A stretch of 64,000 nt of DNA from PNON01 sp964387025 (lineage in GTDB: Bacteria > Chloroflexota > Anaerolineae > Anaerolineales > Anaerolineaceae). Positions 25,260 to 34,339 of this stretch are shown here, piece after piece. How positions within the stretch are numbered: position 1 is the stretch's first letter; the number at the start of each line of letters is the position of its first letter. Both the position numbers and the translations under genes were made by a program. Where the stretch lies: contig CAYLUZ010000002.1 of the NCBI GenBank assembly GCA_964387025.1, positions 349,541-413,540 on the forward strand, written 5' to 3'. The notes beneath the pieces were generated by a model. The model was not told where the DNA came from. It saw only the letters and a list, made by a program, of their open reading frames with translations, and ran no database searches.

Positions 25260-27017
25260 TTATTCATTCGTAACAAATGATGAAATCAATTCATGTTTAT
25301 GCACATCAATCAGGCCTTTATCTGTCAGTCCAAGCTCGGGCACTGTCGGAAGTGAAATAAACGAAAGGCTCATGAATGGCGCTAAAAGAGCCCCACCAAG
25401 GTCTTGATAATGTTGATTCATTCTTTTAAGTGATTCGATCACTTCCTGAGAGGATTTATCACTCATCAATCCACCTATTGGAAGCGGCAAACCGTCAAGC
25501 AATTTTCCGCCTGAGGCAATAGCCAAACCACCCTGCATTTCATCAATCGCTTTCACACATACTGCCATATCAACATCATTTGTGCCGGCGACAACGATAT
25601 TATGGTGGTCATGAGATACAGACGAAGCAATAGCGCCTCGTTTTATTCCAAACCCTTTCACGTACGTGATGCCAATCCCACCAGTTTTTCCATAACGCTC
25701 AACAACAGCAAGCTTAAGAATATCACCCTGGATGTCATTACTCACAAAATCATCTTTCACATCCAATTCGGTCTGGTTGCGCTTATTGATGATTTGGTCA
25801 GGCACCAGTTCAATCACCCAGACTTTTACTTTTTGACCATTAGTATGAACCATAAAGTCGAGAGGATCTTTCCCCTTGGACACATTAATTGTCTTATAAA
25901 GATAATCAGGATACTTCAGGGATGGGAGTGTATTTATCAGTTTACAGTTTTTGGCTACCTGTTTTCCGTGAAAATAAACACAAACGGGATCGATCACTTC
26001 AAGAGATTTGCTCAGGATGATATCTGCATATCTTCCGGGAGTCAGGCTCCCGATCAAATGATCGACCCGAAAGTGCCTGGCCGCATTGATTGTAGCCATT
26101 TGTATTGCTATGACTGGTGACAATCCCATTGATATCGCCTTGTTAACCATATAATCAATATGGCCCTCCCGTTGGATGTCATCCGGATGTTTATCGTCAG
26201 TACAAAACATCAAATTACTTGTGTCAATTCCCTCATCCAGAACTCCGCGTAAAATCAACTCAAGGTTTCGCTCAGAGCTGCCTTCCCGGATGAGTACTGA
26301 GAGTCCCAAATTCAACCGCCGAATCGCATCGGAATAATCCACACATTCATGATCATCCGATAATCCCCCACAACAATACCCCGTCAATTCGATCTCATTC
26401 AGGCCAGCAGTATGACCGTTGCTAATTTTCCCCAGTTTTTGTGACGCTTCTACTTTAGCCAGGTATTCTTCTTTGAGTCCAAGTACTTTGGAAGGATCCA
26501 GTTCACCCAGGCTGATGGTATTGTTCCATTTTAAAACCTGATTTACTTCTTCAAGACCCAGTTCTCCACCCGTAGTTTCCAACCCGGGGGCTGTTGGAAC
26601 CCGAGAAGGAACTTCAATAAAAAAGTTATATGGAAGCTTCTCATGAGAAGCAACAAGCGCTTTCAACCCATCAATTCCTGCAACATTGGAAATTTCCATC
26701 GGGTCCGCAAACATTGACGTCGTGCCATGCGGAACAATTAATTCAGAAAGATGCTCAGGAGTTAATAAAGTCGAATCGATATGTACATGGGTATCAATGA
26801 ATCCGGGTAGTGCATACATTCCTTCACCATCCATGACTCGTTTTGCAGAATAACCGAATGCGTAAGGGGATACTACGTTGTCACCTAATATGCCTATCGC
26901 TCCCGGCTCCACTTTACCACTATACACATTTACGATCTTGATATTCTCGATCAATAAATCCAGACGCAAATTACCCAAGCCAGCCTGGATCAATTCTTTT
27001 CGCCTGGCTATTTTCAT
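25260..27017 (-). CDS. ade: Adenine deaminase, copy 1
   Basis: Hydrolyses adenine to hypoxanthine and ammonia. Metal-binding amidohydrolase motifs: DTHVHIDS (about 73-80), FADPMEI (about 104), SNGHTAG (about 198-204), DDHEC (about 220) and CTDDKHPDD (about 271-279). The C-terminal adenine deaminase domain includes SHDHHN and LPLPIGGLMS. The length of 585 aa is typical. It lies directly downstream of the nucleoside ABC permeases and upstream of the Mo hydroxylase, so imported purines can be deaminated then hydroxylated. A second, divergent copy is at 36143. Confidence 0.93.
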   Translation of the reverse strand: MKIARRKELIQAGLGNLRLDLLIENIKIVNVYSGKVEPGAIGILGDNVVSPYAFGYSAKRVMDGEGMYALPGFIDTHVHIDSTLLTPEHLSELIVPHGTTSMFADPMEISNVAGIDGLKALVASHEKLPYNFFIEVPSRVPTAPGLETTGGELGLEEVNQVLKWNNTISLGELDPSKVLGLKEEYLAKVEASQKLGKISNGHTAGLNEIELTGYCCGGLSDDHECVDYSDAIRRLNLGLSVLIREGSSERNLELILRGVLDEGIDTSNLMFCTDDKHPDDIQREGHIDYMVNKAISMGLSPVIAIQMATINAARHFRVDHLIGSLTPGRYADIILSKSLEVIDPVCVYFHGKQVAKNCKLINTLPSLKYPDYLYKTINVSKGKDPLDFMVHTNGQKVKVWVIELVPDQIINKRNQTELDVKDDFVSNDIQGDILKLAVVERYGKTGGIGITYVKGFGIKRGAIASSVSHDHHNIVVAGTNDVDMAVCVKAIDEMQGGLAIASGGKLLDGLPLPIGGLMSDKSSQEVIESLKRMNQHYQDLGGALLAPFMSLSFISLPTVPELGLTDKGLIDVHKHELISSFVTNE

Positions 27018-27070
27018 TAAGTTACCTCATGATTGATAAATTAAATATTGAACCAAAAGAAAATTGAGAT

Positions 27071-28039
27071 TTACATTCCTCTTTCACCGCGAATATACGG
27101 AATTCCCAAAGCAGCCGGGGTTCCTATTCGTTTTTTGATCGCCTCTCTCGACCCTAAGACTAAAACAATAATAGTAAAAGCATAGGGGAGCATTTGCAAA
27201 AAGAAACCATAATATGGATTGTAGTAGAAAGGATTCGCAAAGCCCAATATAACCAATGGGCCTTGAATATCGAGGACTAATCGTCGAAGAGCACCAAAGA
27301 TATATGCACCAAAAGCTGCCCGTATCGGATTCCACTGGGCGAAGATCACCAAACCTATTGCTATCCAACCTTCTCCCGAAGTTGTTTTTTCGCTGAACCA
27401 ACCCGGGGAAATAGATAAACTAATCGCGGCACCAGCCAGGCCAGCGAACAATCCACCGATGAATATATACAGATATCGCATTCGATAAACATTTATCCCC
27501 AATGAATCAGCCGCAGCAGGAAATTCTCCTACAGCCCGTAAATGTAGTCCTTGTCTTGTCCGATTGATGAAGTACCAGACCAGCGGAAATGCGAAATAAC
27601 CGATATATACCAATATTCCCTGGTTGGTAAAAAATATTTTCCCGATCCATGGTATTTGGGATAACAACGGAATGGTCAAAGTAGGAAGAATAGGCACGTT
27701 CTTGATGCTATTTAATCCTTCGCCTAGTACAACACTTACACCTGCAGCCAAAAAATTCAAAGACAGGCCGCTTACCACCTGATCTGCCCGTAAATTGATT
27801 GTGATGAAAGCATGCACCTGGCTGATTAAACCGGCAGCCAACATGCCAATGATGACCCCCAACCACGGGACACCGTAATGTGCAGATACCCAATAGCCTG
27901 CCATTGCCCCTAAAAGCATCATACCTTCCACCCCGAGGTTCATGACTCCGGATCGTTCTGCCAGAAGTTCGCCTAAAGTGGCAAAAAGGAGCGCAGTCCC
28001 TGTTGCTACTCCTGCTTGGAGAATGATTTGCATATCCAT
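27071..28039 (-). CDS. BMP-type nucleoside ABC transporter permease (NupC/YufQ-like)
   Basis: Inner-membrane permease of 322 aa, family BPD_transp_2. The N-terminus AERSGVMNLGVEGMMLLGAMAGY (about 28-50) is the hallmark of nucleoside/simple-sugar permeases, and GEFPAAADSLGINVYRMRY (about 192-210) is the coupling region facing the ATPase. About eight to nine helices. One base separates it from the partner permease gene. The substrate is inferred to be purine nucleosides from the adjacent deaminases. Confidence 0.9.
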   Translation of the reverse strand: MDMQIILQAGVATGTALLFATLGELLAERSGVMNLGVEGMMLLGAMAGYWVSAHYGVPWLGVIIGMLAAGLISQVHAFITINLRADQVVSGLSLNFLAAGVSVVLGEGLNSIKNVPILPTLTIPLLSQIPWIGKIFFTNQGILVYIGYFAFPLVWYFINRTRQGLHLRAVGEFPAAADSLGINVYRMRYLYIFIGGLFAGLAGAAISLSISPGWFSEKTTSGEGWIAIGLVIFAQWNPIRAAFGAYIFGALRRLVLDIQGPLVILGFANPFYYNPYYGFFLQMLPYAFTIIVLVLGSREAIKKRIGTPAALGIPYIRGERGM

Positions 28040-28040
28040 A

Positions 28041-29174
28041 CTATTCCTCTATGTTCCTGGTAATCGTGATGCGGTTGTGTACGAAGAAATCACCTGCGAT
28101 AAGAAATACGAATATTACACCCTGGATCATTGTAGGTATACCTTTAGGCTGCAGTTCACGTCCGGCCAGGATCAATGCTCCGAAAAGAACAGAGACAACA
28201 ATTACCGCCAGCGGGTTTAATTTAGCCAGCCAGGCAATAATAATTCCTGTAAAGCCATACCCGGGAGAAATTGATCCCTGCAATCGGTGAACCACACCTG
28301 ATATTTCGGACATACCCGCCAGGCCAGCTAATGCACCGGAAAGAGCCATAACAAGGATGATGTTTTTACCAATGGCAATCCCAGAGTATTTTGCGGCTTT
28401 GGCATTATCGCCGATCAATCGAATTTCGTAGCCCCACTTGCTGCGGTACAAAATAAACCAGATCACCACCGCAGCAATAATGGCAAAAACTAATCCCAAG
28501 TGAGTGGTTAACCCCTGGAAGATTTTGGCCTCTGAAGCTAAATCGGATAGGCGGGGCAGCCAGGCATTCTTGGGGAATGTCTTGGACATCTGAAATCCAC
28601 CTTCAGACCACACAGCATAAATAAAATAGTTGTTCCAGAATACAGCAATGTAATTCATCATCAATGTTGAGATGATCTCATTGACATTGAACCTAACTTT
28701 AAGAATACCGGGTATTATCCCCCATATGGCTCCGCCGATCATTCCAAAAATCACCATAACAACAATAAATAACCATTTTGGGGCATTATCCGGTAATACA
28801 GGTAACAAAACAACGACTGAAGCAGCGAATGCTCCAATAAAGAATTGTCCTTCGGCACCAATATTCCATAACTTCATTCTGAATGCAATTGAGCAAGCCA
28901 AGCCCACCAGCATTAATGGAATTGCTTTTACGAGTGTATCAGAAAATACTCCCAGGCTGCCGAAAGAAGCTTTCCCGATATGGATGTATGCTTTTACAGG
29001 GTCTCCCCCGCCCAAGGCAATTAATATCATTCCAACCAGTAATGCTAGTATGATCGATCCAACTGTTAGTAAGATGGATACCCAGGCGGATGCCTCGATT
29101 AAACGAGGTTCGATCCGAATTTTATATGGGAAGCGAAATCCACGTTTCTTGGTTTCTGGAATATTATTTTCCAT
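28041..29174 (-). CDS. BMP-type nucleoside ABC transporter permease (NupB/YufP-like)
   Basis: Second permease of the importer (377 aa from the chosen start). Motifs FRMKLWNIGAEGQFFIGA (about 97-114) and RLIGDNAKAAKYSGIAIGKN (coupling helix region) are standard for the YufP family. The start is set at ATG 29174 (MENNIPETKK), which overlaps the ATPase stop by 11 bases; an in-frame start at 29198 would overlap by 35. About ten helices after a cytoplasmic N-terminus. Confidence 0.9.
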   Translation of the reverse strand: MENNIPETKKRGFRFPYKIRIEPRLIEASAWVSILLTVGSIILALLVGMILIALGGGDPVKAYIHIGKASFGSLGVFSDTLVKAIPLMLVGLACSIAFRMKLWNIGAEGQFFIGAFAASVVVLLPVLPDNAPKWLFIVVMVIFGMIGGAIWGIIPGILKVRFNVNEIISTLMMNYIAVFWNNYFIYAVWSEGGFQMSKTFPKNAWLPRLSDLASEAKIFQGLTTHLGLVFAIIAAVVIWFILYRSKWGYEIRLIGDNAKAAKYSGIAIGKNIILVMALSGALAGLAGMSEISGVVHRLQGSISPGYGFTGIIIAWLAKLNPLAVIVVSVLFGALILAGRELQPKGIPTMIQGVIFVFLIAGDFFVHNRITITRNIEE

Positions 29175-30729
29175 TTTCTTCAGTGATCTCCTTTCCAATT
29201 TTTTCCAAAGGAGTACCGGTCATCATCTGACCGATTTTGCTAATATCGCCGTCATTTACTTCACCCATGATCTTACCTTCATATATGATATATATGCGGT
29301 CGCTCAATGATAATAACTCTTCAAGCTCTTCCGATATCAGCAACACTGCTGCGCCAGCTTCCCGCTGTTGCATAAGCAGGCGTTGAACACCCTCGATCGC
29401 CCCAACATCCAAACCCCGGGTGGGTTGAACGGCCACCATCAATTTTGGCTTACTGGATATTTCCCTGGCCAATATCACACGCTGAAGGTTACCTCCAGAT
29501 AGCAATCGTACAGGAGTGTTGATCAATGGTGCAGAGATTTCGTATTCGTCTTTTAATTTTGTCGCAAAACGATTTGCTGCCAGTGAGTTGATCAACCAGC
29601 CCATACCTATTGGCTGCTGGTTGTAGTTTTTCATAATGACATTATCAGTAACACTTAAGTTTGGTGCTGAACCTACATGAGTTCTGTCTTCAGGGATATG
29701 AGAAACGCCTTTCTTGATACTGGATAAAACCGAAAGATTGGTAATATCCTGGTCCTGGACAACAATCCGCCCCGCTGTACATTTCCTCATACCGGTAATG
29801 ACTTCCGCCAACTCACTTTGCCCGTTTCCCGCTACTCCCGCCAGGCCAACTATCTCCCCTGCTCTAACGTTTAAGTTTAATCCACGCAATGCTTGAAGGT
29901 TTTTATCATTATCGGCCTGGATATTTTCAACTGATAAGACTACTTCACCAGCATTGACCGGTTTTTTATCGATCCTAAATAGGACTTCTCTGCCCACCAT
30001 CATTTCCGCCAGCTTTGCCTTCGTTGTTTCGCTAGTTTTTATACCACTGGCAGTTACTTTTCCTCTTCTGAGTACTGTGACTCTATTTGATATTTCTGTT
30101 ATCTCATTCAGCTTATGACTGATGAAGATAATGGACTTCCCCTCGGCTGTCATTTTTCGTAAGGTAAAAAATAGGTCATCAATCTCACTTGGGGCAAGAA
30201 CTGCAGTTGGTTCGTCCATAATGAGCACATTTGTGCCCCGATATAACATCTTTAATATTTCAACCCGTTGCTGTTCGCCTACGGTTAATTGCCATATTTT
30301 TGCCCGTGGATCTACTTTCAATCCCAGGCGTTCACCTAATTGTCTGATTTTCTCGTCATAATCTTTAAGATTAATAATAAATGGGGGATCATTAAGACCC
30401 AGTAACACATTTTCTGTTACAGTCTGCGAGGGAACCAGCATAAAATGCTGGTGGATCATACCTATTCCAGATTTAATTGCATCCTGTGGAGATGTAAAAT
30501 TTACGGGTTTTCCATTAATACTTATTGTGCCTGCATCAGGTTTATATAAACCTGCCAGGATGTTCATTAATGTACTTTTTCCGGCTCCATTTTCACCCAA
30601 AAGTGCATGTACTTCGCCCTGATGTAATGAAAATTCCACTTGATCGTTTGCCAAAACGCCAGGAAATCGTTTTATGATGCCATGCATGTGGACGATTACT
30701 TTTGGTTCTTCTACAGTATCTAACGTCAT
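29164..30729 (-). CDS. BMP-type nucleoside ABC transporter ATPase (tandem)
   Basis: Duplicated ABC ATPase, 521 aa, powering nucleoside import. The first domain has Walker A GENGAGKST (about 45-53), signature TVGEQQRVEIL (about 150) and Walker B VLIMDEPTA (about 171). The second has a degenerate Walker A, GVAGNGQSEL (about 300-309), signature LLSGGNLQRV (about 411-420) and KLMVAVQPTRGLD, where the Walker B Glu is Gln. The asymmetry is normal for the RbsA/YufO family. A terminator-like hairpin separates it from the binding-protein gene upstream. Confidence 0.93.
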   Translation of the reverse strand: MTLDTVEEPKVIVHMHGIIKRFPGVLANDQVEFSLHQGEVHALLGENGAGKSTLMNILAGLYKPDAGTISINGKPVNFTSPQDAIKSGIGMIHQHFMLVPSQTVTENVLLGLNDPPFIINLKDYDEKIRQLGERLGLKVDPRAKIWQLTVGEQQRVEILKMLYRGTNVLIMDEPTAVLAPSEIDDLFFTLRKMTAEGKSIIFISHKLNEITEISNRVTVLRRGKVTASGIKTSETTKAKLAEMMVGREVLFRIDKKPVNAGEVVLSVENIQADNDKNLQALRGLNLNVRAGEIVGLAGVAGNGQSELAEVITGMRKCTAGRIVVQDQDITNLSVLSSIKKGVSHIPEDRTHVGSAPNLSVTDNVIMKNYNQQPIGMGWLINSLAANRFATKLKDEYEISAPLINTPVRLLSGGNLQRVILAREISSKPKLMVAVQPTRGLDVGAIEGVQRLLMQQREAGAAVLLISEELEELLSLSDRIYIIYEGKIMGEVNDGDISKIGQMMTGTPLEKIGKEITEENGK

Positions 30730-30792
30730 CCACGCCTCCTCTTTGTTAAACCTGGAAAATATAATGATTCTAAATAAAAAATATTAAAAAGC

Positions 30793-30813
30793 GGGGCCGG
30801 ATAATCCGGCCCC
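30793..30813 (-). terminator. Intercistronic hairpin between binding protein and ATPase genes
   Basis: GGGGCCGG/CCGGCCCC arms with a 5-base loop. On the minus strand GCTTTTTAATATTTTTT follows, as in an intrinsic terminator. Partial read-through would yield more binding protein than transporter, a common arrangement in ABC importers. It could also stabilise the upstream mRNA 3' end. Confidence 0.7.
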
Positions 30814-30828
30814 TTTACTACAACAATG

Positions 30829-32100
30829 TTATTCTGGAAGTTCAGCGGTAACACCTTCAGCCCACCAGCGCATACAATACTTGCATTCCAAACCAGGAGC
30901 ACCTGGAGGGAATTGATCAAGATCTGGTTGACTCATCTTCTCACCGGCAGGAACAACTACAACACCTTTGTTGTCTTTAATTTCACCGGAGAATACATCA
31001 AAACGGGTAAATTCACCAGCCAGCATTTTGGCAAGAGTGTCTTTTACAAGTTGAACGTCTTCAGCAGGCAGATCTGCGACACCCGGCTGAGGTGTCTGAC
31101 CTTCCATGAAGCCATAAATTCCTAAACCACCAGAATCAGCATCAAAGTAATCCCAACCGACTTTGTATGTTTTATCCTGGACGCCTTTGATAACACGGAC
31201 AAATTCAGGACCCCAGTTCCAGTATGGAGCTGTAAGGCAGACTTTGGATGTGCAGGAACCACTCCAGTCGTAGGTTATACCCCAAACGCCCGTGCGTGCT
31301 TCTGCAGCCAAGGCAGTAGATGGAGTATCAGCTCCGGTGTAAACAACCTGAGCGCCACCATCGAAGAGAGAATCAGCAGCCTGTCGTTCCACGATCGGGT
31401 CATGCCAGGTGTTGATCCAGCGAACATCCATGGTGCATTCCGGGCAGGTCTTGCGCATTCCGAGTGCAAATGCATTCCCTAAGCGTAGTTCTTCCGGAAT
31501 CGGGAAGGTGGCAATATAACCAGTTTTCATGTTGCCATCTTTTTTCGCACGTGAACCAGCGAGCATACCAGCCAAATATTTCATATCTTCCATGGCTCCA
31601 AACAAGTTCCCGAAGTTGGTCATGTTGGATTTGTATCCGGAAATATGAATGAAAGTGATATCAGGGAATTCAGCAGCTACTGCTTCCATACCATCCATAT
31701 AACCAAAGGAACCACCAAAGATCACATTGAATCCCTTGCGGGCTAATGCACGGAATACCTGTTCTGAATCGGCACCTTCCGCTACATTTTCAATATAGGC
31801 AGCGTGAACATCCGGCAATTGAGCCATAACATAGTTCAATCCGTCATATTGAGCTTGGGACCATCCACCATCATCATGAACGCTCAGCATAACGAAAGCT
31901 GCATTAAACTTACCAGCTTCAACGTCAGGGATCTGGAGTTCAGCAGGAGCAGCGGGTGCAGCAGGAGCTGCGGGAGCTGCAGGTTCAGCTGGTGCAGCTG
32001 GTGCAGCGGTCGCAGCAGGAGCTGCGGGTGTGCAGGCAACTAATGCCATAGAAGCAACCAGCAATACGGATAAAATCCGCCATAAATATGTCTTTTTCAT
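30829..32100 (-). CDS. BMP-family substrate-binding lipoprotein
   Basis: Solute-binding protein of the importer, 423 aa. The signal peptide ends in lipobox LVACT (Cys near 23), followed by an Ala/Pro repeat linker (about 25-53) that tethers the domain to the membrane. The BMP/PnrA-like domain (from about 65) begins FNAAFVMLSVHDDGGWSQAQYDGL and includes GGSFGYMD and VYTGADTPS. The C-terminus has a CKYCMRWWAEG motif. Purine nucleosides are the likely ligands from context. It is the first gene of its transcript, with a good SD (GGAGGAG). Confidence 0.92.
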   Translation of the reverse strand: MKKTYLWRILSVLLVASMALVACTPAAPAATAAPAAPAEPAAPAAPAAPAAPAELQIPDVEAGKFNAAFVMLSVHDDGGWSQAQYDGLNYVMAQLPDVHAAYIENVAEGADSEQVFRALARKGFNVIFGGSFGYMDGMEAVAAEFPDITFIHISGYKSNMTNFGNLFGAMEDMKYLAGMLAGSRAKKDGNMKTGYIATFPIPEELRLGNAFALGMRKTCPECTMDVRWINTWHDPIVERQAADSLFDGGAQVVYTGADTPSTALAAEARTGVWGITYDWSGSCTSKVCLTAPYWNWGPEFVRVIKGVQDKTYKVGWDYFDADSGGLGIYGFMEGQTPQPGVADLPAEDVQLVKDTLAKMLAGEFTRFDVFSGEIKDNKGVVVVPAGEKMSQPDLDQFPPGAPGLECKYCMRWWAEGVTAELPE

Positions 32101-32321
32101 CTAACTCCTCCAATTAGCTATAGGTTGATATAAAACTACTACCAGACAATTTATTCTGTACTTCTCAGGTAACCACCTCCTCCCACATTTTGTACAAGTA
32201 ATAACTTGACCTCTGTGAAGATTTATCCGAAAACCTGAATACTAATAGTTCAATTTTACACGAAACTAGCAGAAGAGTAACTTAAAAAACCGGACCAATA
32301 TTCTTAAATTAATTATTATTC

Positions 32322-32358
32322 AACAATCCCCCGCCGAAAATAATGGCGGGGGATTGTT
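32322..32358 (-). terminator. Terminator after carbamate kinase
   Basis: 14-bp arms (32322-32335 with 32345-32358, AACAATCCCCCGCC) with a 9-base loop, starting 7 bases after the arcC stop on the minus strand. The following sequence is AT-rich but lacks a long U-run. Confidence 0.65.
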
Positions 32359-32365
32359 ATATGAA

Positions 32366-33319
32366 TTATGGGACGATCCAGGTACCGGTCTCACCACGGA
32401 GAGCTGCACCAATATGGGCCGGGTCAGTGATCAATGCTGATTTTCCACCATTTTCCAGGAACCAGATGATGGCTTGAATTTTTGGTGCCATCGATCCTTT
32501 GGCAAAGTGGGTGCCTTCTGCCAGATAAGCTTTTGCTTCGGCGAGGGTCATTTTATCAAGCCATTTCTGTTCTGGCTTGCCATAATTAATGGCAACTTTT
32601 TCCACCGCTGTGGAAATGAGCAAGAGGTCGGCACCGATCAGGCGGGCCAAGAGAGAAGATGCAAAGTCCTTGTCTATTACTGCTGCAGTACCAATGCAGC
32701 CACCTTTGCCATCATCGATCACAGGAATACCGCCACCACCAACGGTGATGACCACTGTACCTGCAGCAATCAGCTCTTTGACTGCATCGATCTCGACTAC
32801 TTCCATTGGGATTGGAGAAGCGACAACACGGCGCCATCCACGACCGGAATCTTCAACCACATTCCAACCCAAATCCTTTTCGCGTTTCTTGGCTTCAGCT
32901 TCTTCCATGAAACCGCCAATGGGTTTGGTAGGATTTTGGAATGCTTTATCCTTAATATCCACTTTCACCTGGGTGACGATTGTGGCCACTGATTTCTTGA
33001 TTCCACGTTGAATCAGTTCATTTTGTAGTGTTTGTTGAATGGCATAACCAATTGCACCCTGGCTATCGGCACCGCAAACATCCAACGGAACTTCATGCAT
33101 ACCTTCTTTGGCTGCGATCTCAGATCGGCGGAGGATAAATCCAACCTGCGGCCCATTACCATGGCCGATAGCAACATCCCAACCAGCTTCGATCATATCT
33201 GCGATATGTTTGGAAGTTTGTGCGGCGGCAATATACTGATCTTCAACAGTTACATTCTTTGGATCCAGGATCAGCGAGTTACCACCAATCGCTACAACTG
33301 CTACTTTTTTCTTTTCCAT
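32366..33319 (-). CDS. arcC: Carbamate kinase
   Basis: Makes ATP, ammonia and CO2 from carbamoyl phosphate and ADP in the catabolic direction. Motifs: AIGGNSL (about 11-17), GHGNGPQVG (about 53-61), a GCIGTAAVIDKD stretch (about 208) and a C-terminal HFAKGSMAPK. The length of 317 aa is standard. It follows two carbamoyltransferase genes (31-bp gap) and ends the transcript at a strong hairpin, making it the energy-yielding last step of the island. Confidence 0.95.
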   Translation of the reverse strand: MEKKKVAVVAIGGNSLILDPKNVTVEDQYIAAAQTSKHIADMIEAGWDVAIGHGNGPQVGFILRRSEIAAKEGMHEVPLDVCGADSQGAIGYAIQQTLQNELIQRGIKKSVATIVTQVKVDIKDKAFQNPTKPIGGFMEEAEAKKREKDLGWNVVEDSGRGWRRVVASPIPMEVVEIDAVKELIAAGTVVITVGGGGIPVIDDGKGGCIGTAAVIDKDFASSLLARLIGADLLLISTAVEKVAINYGKPEQKWLDKMTLAEAKAYLAEGTHFAKGSMAPKIQAIIWFLENGGKSALITDPAHIGAALRGETGTWIVP

Positions 33320-33350
33320 ATTTATTCATTTTCCTTTCAATACTCTTCAA

Positions 33351-34328
33351 TTACATGGTCAAAGCCATCACGGCTTCCTGTGCATGCATACGATTTTCAG
33401 CCTCATCATAAACCACAGATTGAGGTCCATCCATTACTCCGTCGGTTACTTCGATGTTTCGATCTGCCGGAAGCGGATGCATGTAAATCGCATCTGCTTT
33501 GGCGAGTTTCATCCTACGCTCATCGGTGATCCAACTTTCATACTTCTTGATGATCTTGGCACCTTCTTCAGCATCCGGGGTATGAACCATGGCACCCCAG
33601 CTCTTGGCATAGACAATATCAGCGCCCTTGAAGGCTTTATCCATATCATCCATGACTTCAAAACCTACACCAAATTTCCTGGCCTGTTCCTGTGCCTGTT
33701 CCATGATCTCCGGCATAAGCTTGAACTCCGGGGGATGAGCCAGGACAACGTCCATACCGAACCGCGGCATTTGCAGGATCAGACTCTGTGGTACAGACAT
33801 GGGTTTCTGGTAAGAAGCTGCATATGCCCAGGAAACGACCATCTTCTTTTTGCGAAGATCCCGGCCTTTTTTCTCCATGATCGTCATAAGATCAGCCAGA
33901 CATTGGAAAGGATGATAGATATCATCCTGCATATTGAGGACTGGAACCCGGGATGCTTTGGCAACTTCATTCAAATACTTATTACCAATACCCCAATCAA
34001 CGTGACGAATTGCCAGACCATCAAAGTAACGTCCAAAGATCTCACCAATCTCTTTAGGTGTGTCGCCATGAGAGATCTGAGTCGTGCGGCTTTCGATAAA
34101 TGCTGCATGTCCACCAAGATGGGCCATTCCAGCTTCGAATGATCCACGCGTACGGGTGCTGCTGAAGAAGAACAGCATCGCCAGAACCTTATCGCGCAGG
34201 TACGGGGTGAGTTCCCCGAGGGCGCGTTTCCTTTTCAGGTCAAATGCTACTTCCAAAACGGTCTCGACTTCCTCTTTTGAGAAGTCCAGATCACCTATTA
34301 AATCACGGCCATGTAAAAATGTTTGCAT
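33351..34328 (-). CDS. Ornithine/YgeW-like carbamoyltransferase
   Basis: A 325-aa aspartate/ornithine carbamoyltransferase-superfamily enzyme. The carbamoyl phosphate motif is FFSSTRTRGSFE (about 54-65), followed by AIRHVDW (about 106), YHPFQCLADL (about 138-147) and a C-terminal HPLPADR (about 289). The ornithine-enzyme HCLP is HPLP here, as expected for the unusual carbamoyltransferases (acetylornithine, YgeW group). In this setting it probably runs in the phosphorolytic direction, giving carbamoyl phosphate to the neighbouring carbamate kinase. The natural substrate is not determined by sequence. Confidence 0.85.
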   Translation of the reverse strand: MQTFLHGRDLIGDLDFSKEEVETVLEVAFDLKRKRALGELTPYLRDKVLAMLFFFSSTRTRGSFEAGMAHLGGHAAFIESRTTQISHGDTPKEIGEIFGRYFDGLAIRHVDWGIGNKYLNEVAKASRVPVLNMQDDIYHPFQCLADLMTIMEKKGRDLRKKKMVVSWAYAASYQKPMSVPQSLILQMPRFGMDVVLAHPPEFKLMPEIMEQAQEQARKFGVGFEVMDDMDKAFKGADIVYAKSWGAMVHTPDAEEGAKIIKKYESWITDERRMKLAKADAIYMHPLPADRNIEVTDGVMDGPQSVVYDEAENRMHAQEAVMALTM

Positions 34329-34339
34329 ATTTTCTCCTT

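Noticed and set aside
30826..31125. Open frames antisense to the BMP, carbamate kinase, transferase and ssnA genes
   Set aside because: They are mirror frames of well-supported genes, with no independent signals.
32139..32197. Weak operator-like sequences (TTGTCTGG, TTGTACAA) upstream of the BMP lipoprotein gene
   Set aside because: Three or more mismatches to TTGTCWGACAA and no convincing promoter; too weak to claim regulation, though the gene belongs to the island.
32101..32321. Purine riboswitch upstream of the nucleoside importer
   Set aside because: The conserved three-way junction core of purine riboswitches was not found on either strand.
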